From Oceanobacillus luteolus (lineage in GTDB: Bacteria > Bacillota > Bacilli > Bacillales > Amphibacillaceae), in the NCBI RefSeq assembly GCF_023715655.1, contig NZ_JAMBON010000001.1, forward strand, positions 124,001-188,000: DNA of 64,000 nt, given 5' to 3'. A model generated the notes under the pieces. The model saw only the letters and a program-made list of their open reading frames with translations. It had not been told where the DNA came from and ran no database searches. Shown piece by piece: positions 28,200 to 36,706 of this stretch (position 1 is the first letter of the stretch; each line of letters opens with the position of its first letter). The position numbers and the translations under genes were made by a program.

Positions 28200-29570
28200 T
28201 TATTTCATAATCCTTTTAACGACCGATGTGTTGAATTTACTTCCGGGATAACGGAAAGGCATATCGAATTTCGTGGTTTGTTTTAAAATACCTTTCTTAT
28301 GGGTGAATGTGTCAAAACCATATTGGCCATGATAAGCACCCATACCACTGTTCCCAACACCACCAAATGGGAGATGTGGATTTGCTAAATGAAACAGAGC
28401 GTCATTTATCGCTCCTCCGCCAAACGAGATGAATTCTATAACTTGCTGTTGAATCTTTTCATTTTCTCCAAAGTAATATAATGCAAGGGGCTTTTCTTGG
28501 CGTTTAATTACGTATAATGCGTCTTCAATATTTTTAAAGGTAAGAATAGGGAGGAGGGGACCGAAAATCTCTTCTTGCATAATTGGATCATCCCACGTTA
28601 CCTTTTCTATTAATGTAGGCTCAATTAAGCGAGTTTCAGAGTTGTAATTTCCTCCATGAATGATTGATCCCTGATCAAGCAGCTGCACTAATCTTTCAAA
28701 ATGTTTATTATTTATTATCTTCGTATATTCCTCATTATAAAGTGGATGTTTACCATAAAGAGCTTTAATATGTTTTACTAGAGCCTTCGTGAATTTAAAT
28801 TTCACATCTTCATGCAGATAAATATAGTCAGGTGCTACACAAGTTTGTCCAGCATTGGTGAATTTTGCCCAAGCAATTCTTTTTGCTGCTAAGTTAATAT
28901 TGGCATCTGCATCGATGATTGCCGGACTCTTTCCACCTAACTCCAAAGTGACAGGGGTGAGGTGTTCACTCGCTGCTTTCATAATTTCTTTTCCTACATT
29001 TGTACTTCCAGTAAAGAATATATAATCAAATCTTTCTTTAAGTAAGTTTTGCGTTGTTTCTATATCTCCTTCCATGACGCTGAACAATGAGCGGTCAAAA
29101 GTGGATTGAATCAATGACGACAGCAGCTGTGAAGTATGCTTGGCATGTTCAGAAGGTTTGATGATTACGCAATTACCAGCAGCCAAAGCGCTGATTGCAG
29201 GTGCAAGAGCTAATTGTAAAGGGTAATTCCATGGAGAGATTACAAGCACGACTCCGTAAGGCTCTTTTACAATATATGATTTAGATCCTTTGTGAGATAG
29301 GGGGGAAGGCATCTTCACTGGTGCCATCCATTCTTTTAAATTTTTTAATGTAAAATCAATTTCTGAATATAAGAATCCTAGTTCAGTTAGAAACGCTTCA
29401 TGTTTGGATTTGTTTAGATCTTGTTTTAATGCAAAATAAATTTCTGATTCATTTTCCTTCAACATTGCTTTGAGTTTTTTTAGGTTCTCTCTGCGGTATT
29501 CGTAATCTATCGTATTTCCACGAATAAAGAAGGTCCGCTGGTTTTCGACGATTTCTTTTATGTTGTTCAT
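28200..29570 (-). CDS. NAD(P)-dependent aldehyde dehydrogenase (class 3 type, YwdH-like)
   Basis: A 456-residue aldehyde dehydrogenase of the class 3/fatty aldehyde type. It has the cofactor region VISPWNYPLQL and FTGSTNVGKEIM, the catalytic Glu in LELGGKSPAI and the nucleophile Cys in FTNAGQTCVAPDY, then EEIFGPLLPIL. The C-terminus is more hydrophobic and basic, as in this subgroup. The start at 29570 follows GGAGAGAAAA on the minus strand; the longer in-frame reading would run through this SD. It occupies the place where B. subtilis carries gndA and zwf. Substrate unknown. Confidence 0.9.
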   Translation of the reverse strand: MNNIKEIVENQRTFFIRGNTIDYEYRRENLKKLKAMLKENESEIYFALKQDLNKSKHEAFLTELGFLYSEIDFTLKNLKEWMAPVKMPSPLSHKGSKSYIVKEPYGVVLVISPWNYPLQLALAPAISALAAGNCVIIKPSEHAKHTSQLLSSLIQSTFDRSLFSVMEGDIETTQNLLKERFDYIFFTGSTNVGKEIMKAASEHLTPVTLELGGKSPAIIDADANINLAAKRIAWAKFTNAGQTCVAPDYIYLHEDVKFKFTKALVKHIKALYGKHPLYNEEYTKIINNKHFERLVQLLDQGSIIHGGNYNSETRLIEPTLIEKVTWDDPIMQEEIFGPLLPILTFKNIEDALYVIKRQEKPLALYYFGENEKIQQQVIEFISFGGGAINDALFHLANPHLPFGGVGNSGMGAYHGQYGFDTFTHKKGILKQTTKFDMPFRYPGSKFNTSVVKRIMK

Positions 29571-29616
29571 TTTTCTCTCTCCTAAAGTCAACGATTACCT
29601 TGCTAGATTGGCACGT

Positions 29617-30531
29617 TCATATTTTGAAATGGTAAAAATCCATCGCAAGGTCAGTATTTGGGAAAATATTTCTAGCTTCTTTTAAAAGGTCATCATGATC
29701 TTGTTCTAGGTAGCGGGAAGATATATGTGTAATGATCAGGTGTTTTACGTTACCCTCTTTTGCCAACATAGCTGCTTGTTCAGTAGTGCTATGAAAATAC
29801 CGATATGCTAAATCCTTTTGCTCAGCATTGAATGTTGCTTCATGGATAAGCAAATCCGAATTCTCTATAAAGGTTGTAAAGTTTTGATTATATCTTGTAT
29901 CACCAAGGATTGTGATAATTTTCCCTTTTTTATCTGGACCGATAAAATTCTCACGATATAACGTACCGAATTCTTTCGTGTGAACTTGTTCATTTTTCTT
30001 TATTTCACCATATAATGGACCGGATGGGATACCTTGAGCCTTCAGTTTTTCAACGAGTAATTCACCAGGCGCATCTTTCTCTACGATCCGAAAACCGAAA
30101 CTTGGTATACCATGCTCTAATTCTTTTACATAAATAGTGAAGTTATCCTCATCAATGATGGTGCCATCTTTTATTTCCACAATTGAGATGGGATAGTTCA
30201 GATGTGATTTACTAACATGAAGTGCCGTTTTGATAAATTCCTTTATTCCTTCAGGTCCATAAACGGTTACTGTATCTTCACCGCCTTGGAAAGATCGGCT
30301 GCTCAATAGCCCAGGCAGTCCGAATATATGGTCTCCGTGCAAATGAGTGATGAATATTTTATTGATTTTCCTAGGTTTAATTGTTGTGTGTAAAATTTGA
30401 TGTTGGGTGGCTTCTCCGCAATCAAACAACCAAATATGGTTCTCTTCCTGCAATAAGTGGAGAGCAATAGCTGATACATTTCGTCCTTTAGAAGGAACGC
30501 CAGCGCCTGTACCAAGAAATGTTATTTCCAT
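29617..30531 (-). CDS. rnz: Ribonuclease Z
   Basis: A 304-residue metallo-beta-lactamase-fold endonuclease that removes 3' trailers from tRNA precursors lacking encoded CCA. The zinc motif HLHGDH falls at His63, His65, Asp67 and His68; LGDTRYN, ESDLLIHEATF-like residues and the C-terminal HISSRY supply further ligands. The flexible-arm region after res 150 is of normal length. The SD AAATCGGATGG lies upstream on the minus strand. Located two genes from dinB, a neighbourhood shared with B. subtilis. Confidence 0.96.
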   Translation of the reverse strand: MEITFLGTGAGVPSKGRNVSAIALHLLQEENHIWLFDCGEATQHQILHTTIKPRKINKIFITHLHGDHIFGLPGLLSSRSFQGGEDTVTVYGPEGIKEFIKTALHVSKSHLNYPISIVEIKDGTIIDEDNFTIYVKELEHGIPSFGFRIVEKDAPGELLVEKLKAQGIPSGPLYGEIKKNEQVHTKEFGTLYRENFIGPDKKGKIITILGDTRYNQNFTTFIENSDLLIHEATFNAEQKDLAYRYFHSTTEQAAMLAKEGNVKHLIITHISSRYLEQDHDDLLKEARNIFPNTDLAMDFYHFKI

Positions 30532-30566
30532 CCGATTTCCTCCAAAAATATCTTTAGTGCTCTAAA

Positions 30567-31316
30567 TTATTTCCTTGTATTTCGTATTCTGATTGCTTTA
30601 TCAGGCATATCTGTTATAATACCGTCGATATTTAGTTTTAAGCATTTCCAAATATTAATGCTGCGATTCACCGTATATACGCGAATTGGGAGATTTAATA
30701 CTTCACTTGATTTAACCAATGCTTTATTTAATAGATTATATCTAATGTGTAATGAACTGGCTCCAAGTCCCTTTGCATAATGTGCTAGGTTACCATGTGA
30801 TCTTGAACGCAAGAGCGCTATATCGATGCTCTTATCGAGTCGGCGCAACCGCTGGATACTAGCGGCATTAAAGCTGGAAATGGTTGTTCGATCTTTTAGT
30901 TTGTATTTGTAGATTGCATCGAGAACTTTAATTTCTATGTCCTCGTAATCTATCTTATTATTTTTAAGTTCTAAATTTAAGTATAACGGCTTACCTTTTG
31001 CCCACTGTAGAAATTCATCGAGGGTAAGGATACGTGTGCCTATAAATTTCTTTGAGAAATACATACCGGCGTCAAGTTTTTGTAATTCGTAAAGTTCATA
31101 GTCTTTAACAAAGCCAAATCCATTAGTTGTCCGTCCTAATTCTTCATCATGGATTAGAATGGGTACGCCATCTTTTGTTAACTGGATATCCGTTTCGATT
31201 CCATCAGCGTTCATTTGATAAGCCAGCTCAAAAGCAGGCATCGTATTTTCAGGCGCATATTTACTTGCTCCACGGTGGGCGATAATTTTCGTCTTTATAC
31301 GAATCAATCCTCCCAT
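30567..31316 (-). CDS. Glycerophosphodiester phosphodiesterase
   Basis: A 249-residue GDPD TIM barrel predicted to hydrolyse glycerophosphodiesters to glycerol-3-phosphate and an alcohol. The catalytic His and Arg are in IIAHRGASKYAPENT, the metal-binding Glu and Asp in GIETDIQLTKDG, and the second His in ILIHDEELGRTTN. No signal peptide is seen, so it is probably cytosolic. The start is uncertain: the ATG at 31316 lacks a clear SD, while GGGAGG lies just inside it. Confidence 0.9.
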   Translation of the reverse strand: MGGLIRIKTKIIAHRGASKYAPENTMPAFELAYQMNADGIETDIQLTKDGVPILIHDEELGRTTNGFGFVKDYELYELQKLDAGMYFSKKFIGTRILTLDEFLQWAKGKPLYLNLELKNNKIDYEDIEIKVLDAIYKYKLKDRTTISSFNAASIQRLRRLDKSIDIALLRSRSHGNLAHYAKGLGASSLHIRYNLLNKALVKSSEVLNLPIRVYTVNRSINIWKCLKLNIDGIITDMPDKAIRIRNTRK

Positions 31317-31366
31317 ACTTTATTTCATCTTTAATCATGTCAACGTAGGATGACGTTGTTAAGTTT

Positions 31367-32287
31367 TCAGGAACGATGTTCTTTATATACATTTGATTTT
31401 GTAATCTGTTTTAATTTTTCATACACAGTGTCAGGAAGTCCATTGGTAAAGTCTGGACGTGTATTTTCAAGAACTTGCTCTCTTTTGCTTGCGCCAATCG
31501 TCACACTTGTCGTTGCCGGATGTTTGATGACATATTTTATTGCAATTTCATTCAAAGGTATCCCTTCAGATGCTTCTGCAATGTTCTCTAGTGTATTCAT
31601 TAGTTCAGGTCCGGTATAGTCCAAGAATCCTTCTTCGCCTTTCTTGATGAAGTTTTCTTTATAATTTACACTAAGTAATCCTTTAGCTAATGAACCTCTT
31701 GTAATGACACTGATATTATGAGCTATTAATTTTTCGAGAATCTCTTCTTCTGGGCGTCTATCGAGTAAACTATACTGCATCATCACCCCATCGATAGAGG
31801 ACTTTTCGATGTACTTCTGAATTACGTTTGGTCGGATAGATGAAATTCCATAGGCCCTGATCCAACCAGCTTGCTTCAGTTCTTCCATTGCCTCAATTGT
31901 ATCATCCATTGGATCATTGATCGTGCCGCCATGCAGCATGAAGAAATCGATATAATCCGTCTTAAGACGCTTTAAGCTGTTCTTTACCGCCTCTGTTATA
32001 TATTCTTTAGAAGGGTCCCAAAACCAATTTTTTGATTCCTTGGAGAAATGGTTCCCGGCTTTAGTCGTTAATATGATATCTTTACGCTTGTCTTTAATTG
32101 CTTCCCCAATTATTTCTTCGTTTAAACCGAAGTCATATAAGTCGGCTGTATCCAAATGATTGATTCCCCGATCAAGCGCAGTATCGATAATTTCTTTCGC
32201 ATGCTTTCTGTCCGTTCCAAGCGACATACAACCCAATGTCAGTCTTGATATATATATGTCTGATTTTCCTAATTGTTGTTTCTCCAT
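31367..32287 (-). CDS. yqkF: Aldo/keto reductase YqkF
   Basis: A 306-residue NADPH-dependent aldo/keto reductase. The catalytic tetrad is visible: Asp and Tyr in HLDTADLYDFG, Lys in ILTTKAG and His in DFFMLHG; the NADPH-binding GASKREQVLEN is near the end. The start at 32287 is chosen from two adjacent ATG codons by its distance from AAAGGTGA. It is divergent from nudF, as in B. subtilis (yqkF-yqkG). Substrate unknown. Confidence 0.93.
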   Translation of the reverse strand: MEKQQLGKSDIYISRLTLGCMSLGTDRKHAKEIIDTALDRGINHLDTADLYDFGLNEEIIGEAIKDKRKDIILTTKAGNHFSKESKNWFWDPSKEYITEAVKNSLKRLKTDYIDFFMLHGGTINDPMDDTIEAMEELKQAGWIRAYGISSIRPNVIQKYIEKSSIDGVMMQYSLLDRRPEEEILEKLIAHNISVITRGSLAKGLLSVNYKENFIKKGEEGFLDYTGPELMNTLENIAEASEGIPLNEIAIKYVIKHPATTSVTIGASKREQVLENTRPDFTNGLPDTVYEKLKQITKSNVYKEHRS

Positions 32288-32420
32288 CATATCACCTTTC
32301 TTATTTGTTAAGGTACCTCTATTATAGGGAAGAATCTTAATGGAAGCCAACCGCAAACTAAGGCAGGCAAAATCGAAATATGCTAAACTGAAAACAAAAT
32401 AGGTAATAAAGGAGATTATC

Positions 32421-32963
32421 ATGAAGAAGTTTGAAGAGAAAACGATTCATACAGAGAAAATTTTTGAAGGAAAGATTATTGATCTCCAAGTTGACGATGT
32501 CCTCTTGCCGAATGGAGAGAAATCTAAACGTGAAATTGTAAAACATCCTGGTGCGGTAGCAGTGATCCCGATAACAGAAGATGGAAAGATTGTTTTAGTT
32601 GAACAGTATCGCAAACCATTGGAAAAGACATTGGTAGAGATTCCAGCAGGAAAGCTGAATAATAATGAGCAACCTCTGGCAGCAGCTATCCGTGAATTAG
32701 AAGAAGAGACCGGTTACACGACAAAAGAATTATCATTCGTCACATCCTTTTACACATCACCAGGCTTCGCAGACGAACTTGTATATCTCTATGTGACGGA
32801 TACATTAGAGAAGCTTGACACACCTCCTGCTGGTGATGATGATGAATTTATAGAAATAATTGAATTAACCCTCGATGAAGCGAAACAATATGTAGAAGAG
32901 GAAAAAATACATGATGCAAAAACTAATTATGCAATTCTTTATCTGCACTCACTTTGGAGGTAG
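32421..32963 (+). CDS. nudF: ADP-ribose pyrophosphatase NudF
   Basis: A 180-residue Nudix hydrolase that cleaves ADP-ribose to AMP and ribose-5-phosphate. The Nudix box is present from GKLNNNEQ to REL-EEETGYT (about res 74-96), followed by FYTSPGFADEL typical of ADPR pyrophosphatases. The SD is AAAGGAG. The next start lies two bases after its stop, so it is co-translated with the endonuclease Q gene. Confidence 0.94.
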   Translation: MKKFEEKTIHTEKIFEGKIIDLQVDDVLLPNGEKSKREIVKHPGAVAVIPITEDGKIVLVEQYRKPLEKTLVEIPAGKLNNNEQPLAAAIRELEEETGYTTKELSFVTSFYTSPGFADELVYLYVTDTLEKLDTPPAGDDDEFIEIIELTLDEAKQYVEEEKIHDAKTNYAILYLHSLWR

Positions 32964-32965
32964 TG

Positions 32966-34147
32966 ATGAAACTGAAGAAATATTTTGCTGATATGCATAT
33001 CCATATCGGTAGAGATCATAACGGTAAAGCAGTTAAAATAACTGGGGCAAAAAGCTTGACGCTTACTAATATTCTTATTGAAGCTAGTCAGAATAAAGGG
33101 ATGGATATGGTTGGGGTAATTGACTGCCACGTCCCAGCTGTCCAGGCTGAAATCAGAGGACTTCTTAATGAAGGGCTAGCTGAGGAATTGATAGATGGGG
33201 GAATCCGCTTTGAGACAGTCACCCTGATTATGGGTTCTGAAATAGAAGTCTATGATGAAAATTGTAAGGGCCCCATCCATGTACTTTGCTTTTTTCCGAC
33301 ATTAGCTGCAATTGGTTCGTTTACACAATGGCTCAAGAATAAGATGAGTAATATCAATCTCAGTTCCCAGAGATATTACGGATCAGTGAAAGCATTGCAG
33401 TATAAAGTAAAGGAGCTTTCAGGGATTTTCATACCTGCCCATATATTCACCCCATTTAAAAGCTTATACGGTAAGGGCGTAGAACGATCGTTGGAAGAAG
33501 TGTTGGATGCTTCCTTGATTGATGGAGTTGAACTGGGATTAAGTTCTGATACTTTTATGGTGAATGGAATTGATGAATTGAGTGGATACACGTTTTTGAC
33601 TAATTCCGATGCCCATTCTTTAGGCAAAATTGGGAGAGAGTATCAGGAAATTAGAATGGAAGAATCGACATTTAAGGAATTTTTATGGGCTATCCACCAA
33701 GTTGATGGCAGGGGAATTAATCGAAACTTTGGAATGAATCCCCGACTTGGTAAATATTATCACACTGTGTGTAAAGACTGTCTAAACGAAGCATCAAAGA
33801 CTCAACCTTGTGCATATTGTGGTTCCTTAAAAAGAATTAATGGGGTGAAGGATAGGATTCAAGAGTTATCAGGAGGTCATATTTTACCGAAACGTCCCCC
33901 TTATATCCATCAAATTCCTCTTGAATACATTCCAACATTGGGGCCGAAAACCTATAGAAAATTATTGGATATCTTTGGAACAGAAATGGATATTATCCAT
34001 CAAGTTGAATCTAAAGAATTAAAAAAAGTAGTGCCACAAAAGTTGGTCGATGCTATTATTGATAATCGGGAAGGAAGACTAGTGATATCCCCCGGCGGTG
34101 GTGGGAAATACGGAAAAGTGGTAAGCAACAGAAAAGAGCTGAAATAA
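32966..34147 (+). CDS. Endonuclease Q (PHP-domain, damaged-base specific)
   Basis: A 393-residue PHP-domain nuclease of the EndoQ family. Characterised archaeal and Bacillus pumilus members cut 5' to deaminated bases such as uracil and hypoxanthine. The metal-binding PHP motif DMHIHIGRDHNG is at the N-terminus, with DCHVP, HIFTPFKSLYG and SNSDAHSL-like residues (TNSDAHSLG) following. A zinc site with four Cys (CKDC and CAYCG) is at about res 270-290, then a helix-hairpin-helix region IPTLGPKTYRKLL. The start at 32966 follows GGAGG, two bases after nudF. Confidence 0.85.
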   Translation: MKLKKYFADMHIHIGRDHNGKAVKITGAKSLTLTNILIEASQNKGMDMVGVIDCHVPAVQAEIRGLLNEGLAEELIDGGIRFETVTLIMGSEIEVYDENCKGPIHVLCFFPTLAAIGSFTQWLKNKMSNINLSSQRYYGSVKALQYKVKELSGIFIPAHIFTPFKSLYGKGVERSLEEVLDASLIDGVELGLSSDTFMVNGIDELSGYTFLTNSDAHSLGKIGREYQEIRMEESTFKEFLWAIHQVDGRGINRNFGMNPRLGKYYHTVCKDCLNEASKTQPCAYCGSLKRINGVKDRIQELSGGHILPKRPPYIHQIPLEYIPTLGPKTYRKLLDIFGTEMDIIHQVESKELKKVVPQKLVDAIIDNREGRLVISPGGGGKYGKVVSNRKELK

Positions 34148-34168
34148 GATGAAGCTCTTTCTGTTTTT
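34133..34168 (+). terminator. Terminator at the end of the endonuclease Q gene
   Basis: AAAGAGCT (34133-34140) pairs with AGCTCTTT (34153-34160), then CTGTTTTTT. The stem includes the last codons of the gene. Confidence 0.8.
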
Positions 34169-34196
34169 TCTATTGGTAAAGTGAATCTAGCACCCT

Positions 34197-34226
34197 GTTC
34201 TATTTTAATATACTCCTTCATAGAAT
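34197..34226 (+). promoter_or_regulatory. Possible sigma-E promoter of spoIIM
   Basis: GTTCTATT (34197-34204), 14 bases, then CATAGAAT (34219-34226). The -10 matches the sigma-E consensus CATACAhT in 7 of 8 positions; the -35 is weaker. spoIIM is sigma-E dependent in B. subtilis. Confidence 0.5.
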
Positions 34227-34257
34227 GTTTATAGAAATTTGCTGAAGGAGGATCCAC

Positions 34258-34896
34258 ATGCATGAATTGAGAATGAGAATCGCTTTCCATATTAAATCAC
34301 ACGCAATCATCTATCTATTTATGAGTGTATTATTGCTATCAGGCATTATATTTGGTGCAATCATCGTAAATAGTATGAATTTTGCCCAGAAACAGGACTT
34401 GTTTTTTTATTTGGAACGTTTTTTTAATTTTACAATTAATGAACAAGGTTTTGATCACTTTACTCTTTGGAAGGCGAGCTTTTTCTATCATTTAAAGTAC
34501 TTAGCTCTATTATTTCTACTAGGTCTTTCAGTCATTGGCTTACCGTTGGTTTGGGTATTACTTTTCGTTAAAGGCTTGGTCGTGGGCTTCTCTGTCGGTT
34601 TTATCGTCAATCAACTTGGAACAGAGGGTTTGCTCTTTGCCTCATTAACGATTGCACCTCATAATTTCATCATCATTCCTGTTTACCTTGTTGCGGGTAC
34701 ACTGTCGATGATTTTTGCGATAATTAGTTTGAGAAAGATATTTTCTCGTAGAAATGTTGATTCACTATGGCAACCCTTTGTCAATTATATTGTCATATTC
34801 TCATTTCTTTTAATTATGTCAAGTACAGCTTCTTTCATTGAAGCATACATTTCTAGCGGTGCAATGGAACTCCTGATCAAATCATTTTACTTATAA
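34258..34896 (+). CDS. spoIIM: Stage II sporulation protein M
   Basis: A 212-residue integral membrane protein with about five hydrophobic helices. SpoIIM is part of the SpoIIDMP complex that thins septal peptidoglycan and drives engulfment of the forespore. The family signature FYHLKYLALLFLLGLSVIGLP and the LTIAPHNFIIIP segment (His in the conserved PHN) are present. GAAGGAGG lies nine bases before the ATG. It precedes fur, as in B. subtilis. Confidence 0.95.
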   Translation: MHELRMRIAFHIKSHAIIYLFMSVLLLSGIIFGAIIVNSMNFAQKQDLFFYLERFFNFTINEQGFDHFTLWKASFFYHLKYLALLFLLGLSVIGLPLVWVLLFVKGLVVGFSVGFIVNQLGTEGLLFASLTIAPHNFIIIPVYLVAGTLSMIFAIISLRKIFSRRNVDSLWQPFVNYIVIFSFLLIMSSTASFIEAYISSGAMELLIKSFYL

Positions 34897-34907
34897 TAAA
34901 CATTAAT

Positions 34908-34922
34908 TTATAATTATTATTA
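34908..34922 (+). promoter_or_regulatory. PerR/Fur-type operator upstream of fur
   Basis: TTATAATTATTATTA differs from the 15-bp PerR box TTATAATnATTATAA at one position and from the Fur box TGATAATnATTATCA at two. It begins 37 bases before the fur -35 element. PerR controls fur in B. subtilis. Confidence 0.65.
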
Positions 34923-34944
34923 ATATAAAATTGTAATTTATACT

Positions 34945-34973
34945 TTGACACCTTGTAGAATGGTGCATATAAT
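34945..34973 (+). promoter_or_regulatory. Consensus sigma-A promoter of fur
   Basis: TTGACA (34945-34950), 17 bases, TATAAT (34968-34973): a perfect match. It lies inside the longest open frame of fur and so rules out the upstream start. Confidence 0.85.
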
Positions 34974-35004
34974 AAAGTTGGGATATGAGGGAGGCGAACG
35001 AGTA

Positions 35005-35463
35005 TTGGAACACCGGATTGAACAAATAAAAAAACAACTCCACGCACAAAATTATAAGCTGACACCTCAACGAGAAGCTACTGTTCGAGTACTATTGGAA
35101 AGAGAAGAAGACCATTTGAGCGCAGAAGATGTCTATTTATTAGTTAAAGAAAAATCTCCTGAAATTGGTTTAGCAACTGTATATCGGACATTAGAATTAT
35201 TATCCGAGTTGAAGATTGTCGATAAAATAAACTTTGGAGATGGTGTTTCTCGTTACGATCTTCGTAAGGAAGGTGCCAAACATTTTCATCACCACTTAGT
35301 TTGTATTGAATGTGGTTCTGTTGAAGAAATCGTTAATGATTTGTTGGAAGATGTTGAAAAAATAGTGGAAAAAGACTTCGGCTTTGAAGTGAAAGATCAT
35401 CGTCTGACTTTCCATGGTATCTGTAGACAATGCCAAGGAGCAGTAGTAAAAGCAACCCAATAA
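35005..35463 (+). CDS. fur: Ferric uptake regulator Fur
   Basis: A 152-residue Fur repressor, very close to the B. subtilis protein. The winged helix contains KLTPQREATVRVLLE and GLATVYRTLELLSEL. Metal sites include HFHHHLVCIECG and the second zinc pair in GICRQC. The start is a TTG at 35005 with GGGAGGCGA upstream, because the promoter lies over the longer open frame. It represses iron-uptake genes when iron is plentiful. A hairpin terminator follows. Confidence 0.97.
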   Translation: MEHRIEQIKKQLHAQNYKLTPQREATVRVLLEREEDHLSAEDVYLLVKEKSPEIGLATVYRTLELLSELKIVDKINFGDGVSRYDLRKEGAKHFHHHLVCIECGSVEEIVNDLLEDVEKIVEKDFGFEVKDHRLTFHGICRQCQGAVVKATQ

Positions 35464-35470
35464 AACGTAT

Positions 35471-35505
35471 AACAGCCTAATCCATTGGATAAGGTTGTTT
35501 TTTAT
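35471..35505 (+). terminator. Terminator after fur
   Basis: AACAGCCTAATCC (35471-35483) pairs with GGATAAGGTTGTT (35487-35499), one mismatch and one wobble, then a T tract. Confidence 0.8.
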
Positions 35506-35565
35506 TTTGATAATATACATAGACTGCTGCTTAACTAAGTTTAGATTTTTGTGGTTCTAATGAAA

Positions 35566-35619
35566 GTCCGCAGTCCAAATATCTCTCGCGGAAAGCGAAG
35601 GTGTTTAGGGTCTGCGGTC
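35566..35619. repeat. Short palindromic repeat element, copy 1
   Basis: The ends GTCCGCAG (35566-35573) and CTGCGGTC (35612-35619) form an imperfect inverted repeat, with GTCCAAATA next to the left end and GGTGTTTAGG near the right end. It shares the GTCCGCAGTCCAAATA and GGTGTTT blocks with the elements at 43114 and 43406. It is the main content of the 285-base gap between fur and xerD. Confidence 0.6.
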
Positions 35620-35790
35620 TACTAGAAGAGAATGTCTGAATGATTTAAATTTAACTTTTACAACAACTGTAATCTTTTTTATTACATAATTTACAAAGAA
35701 TCGTAAAGAGGGTACAGTAGAATTAGTGAGAAATATTATATCTTTCCACATGGACTTTGAGCGTGTTATTTTTAATAGGGAGATGGGATC

Positions 35791-36681
35791 ATGCTAAAAA
35801 ATGAATTAGAGGACTTTCTGCATTTTTTGCAAGTGGAGAGAGGTCTGGCTGTCAATACACTAACTTCCTACCGACGCGATTTAACAAATTATATAGCATA
35901 CATAACCAAAGAATTACAAAAAATATCTTGGAATGATGTATCTCGAAATGATATTCTTCAATTCTTATACCACTTAAAGGATAATGGGAAATCGTCTGCT
36001 ACTATATCTCGCCATATCTCATCGATTCGTTCTTTCCATCAATTCTTAGTCAGAGAACAAATTGTAAAGCAAGATGCAAGTCTACATGTTGAAAAGCCGA
36101 AGAAGGATCGTACGCTTCCTGATATCCTTTCCCAGGAAGACATTGATAAACTGTTGGAAATAAATGATCATACTCCGTTAGGCTTACGGACAAAAGCTAT
36201 GTTAGAACTGCTCTACGCTACCGGACTCAGGGTTACGGAAATGATTAGTCTAAAGACGAATGATTTACATTTAATGATGGGATTTGTTCAATGCTTTGGA
36301 AAAGGATCCAAGGAAAGAATTGTTCCTTTGGGAGATACCGCAAAAAAGGCTTTGGAGGACTATTTGGAATTTGGTAGACCTCATCTAGTTAAAGGCCAAT
36401 CGACCAAAACATTATTTGTTAACCAGCATGGAAGACCTTTATCACGACAGGGCTTCTGGAAGATATTAAAGAAAAGAGCGCTTGAGGCAGAAATAAGAAA
36501 GAATATTACACCTCATACGTTACGCCATTCTTTCGCCACCCATCTATTAGAAAACGGAGCAGATTTAAGAATAGTTCAAGAAATGCTAGGCCATGAAGAT
36601 ATTTCGACAACTCAAATCTATACTCACGTTACAAAAACAAGATTAAAGGATATGTATAAAGCATATCATCCAAGAGCATAA
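35791..36681 (+). CDS. xerD: Tyrosine recombinase XerD
   Basis: A 296-residue chromosome-dimer resolvase acting at dif with XerC/CodV. The N-terminal SAM-like domain (res 1-90) precedes the catalytic domain with Arg147 (ATGLRVTE), Lys171 (FGKGSKER), His242 and Arg245 ([10 protein letters not shown]), His268 (LGHED) and Tyr277 (IYTHV): the full set for activity. The SD is AGGGAGATGGG. Its place after fur and before deoB is conserved in Bacillales, which identifies it as the housekeeping enzyme, not a mobile-element integrase. Confidence 0.97.
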   Translation: MLKNELEDFLHFLQVERGLAVNTLTSYRRDLTNYIAYITKELQKISWNDVSRNDILQFLYHLKDNGKSSATISRHISSIRSFHQFLVREQIVKQDASLHVEKPKKDRTLPDILSQEDIDKLLEINDHTPLGLRTKAMLELLYATGLRVTEMISLKTNDLHLMMGFVQCFGKGSKERIVPLGDTAKKALEDYLEFGRPHLVKGQSTKTLFVNQHGRPLSRQGFWKILKKRALEAEIRKNITPHTLRHSFATHLLENGADLRIVQEMLGHEDISTTQIYTHVTKTRLKDMYKAYHPRA

Positions 36682-36706
36682 GTAAGACAAGGAGGCTAAT
36701 GAAGAG

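Noticed and set aside
35791-36681. Tyrosine recombinase as sign of a mobile element
   Set aside because: Sequence and the fur-xerD-deoB order identify it as housekeeping XerD; no other mobile genes or attachment repeats are seen.
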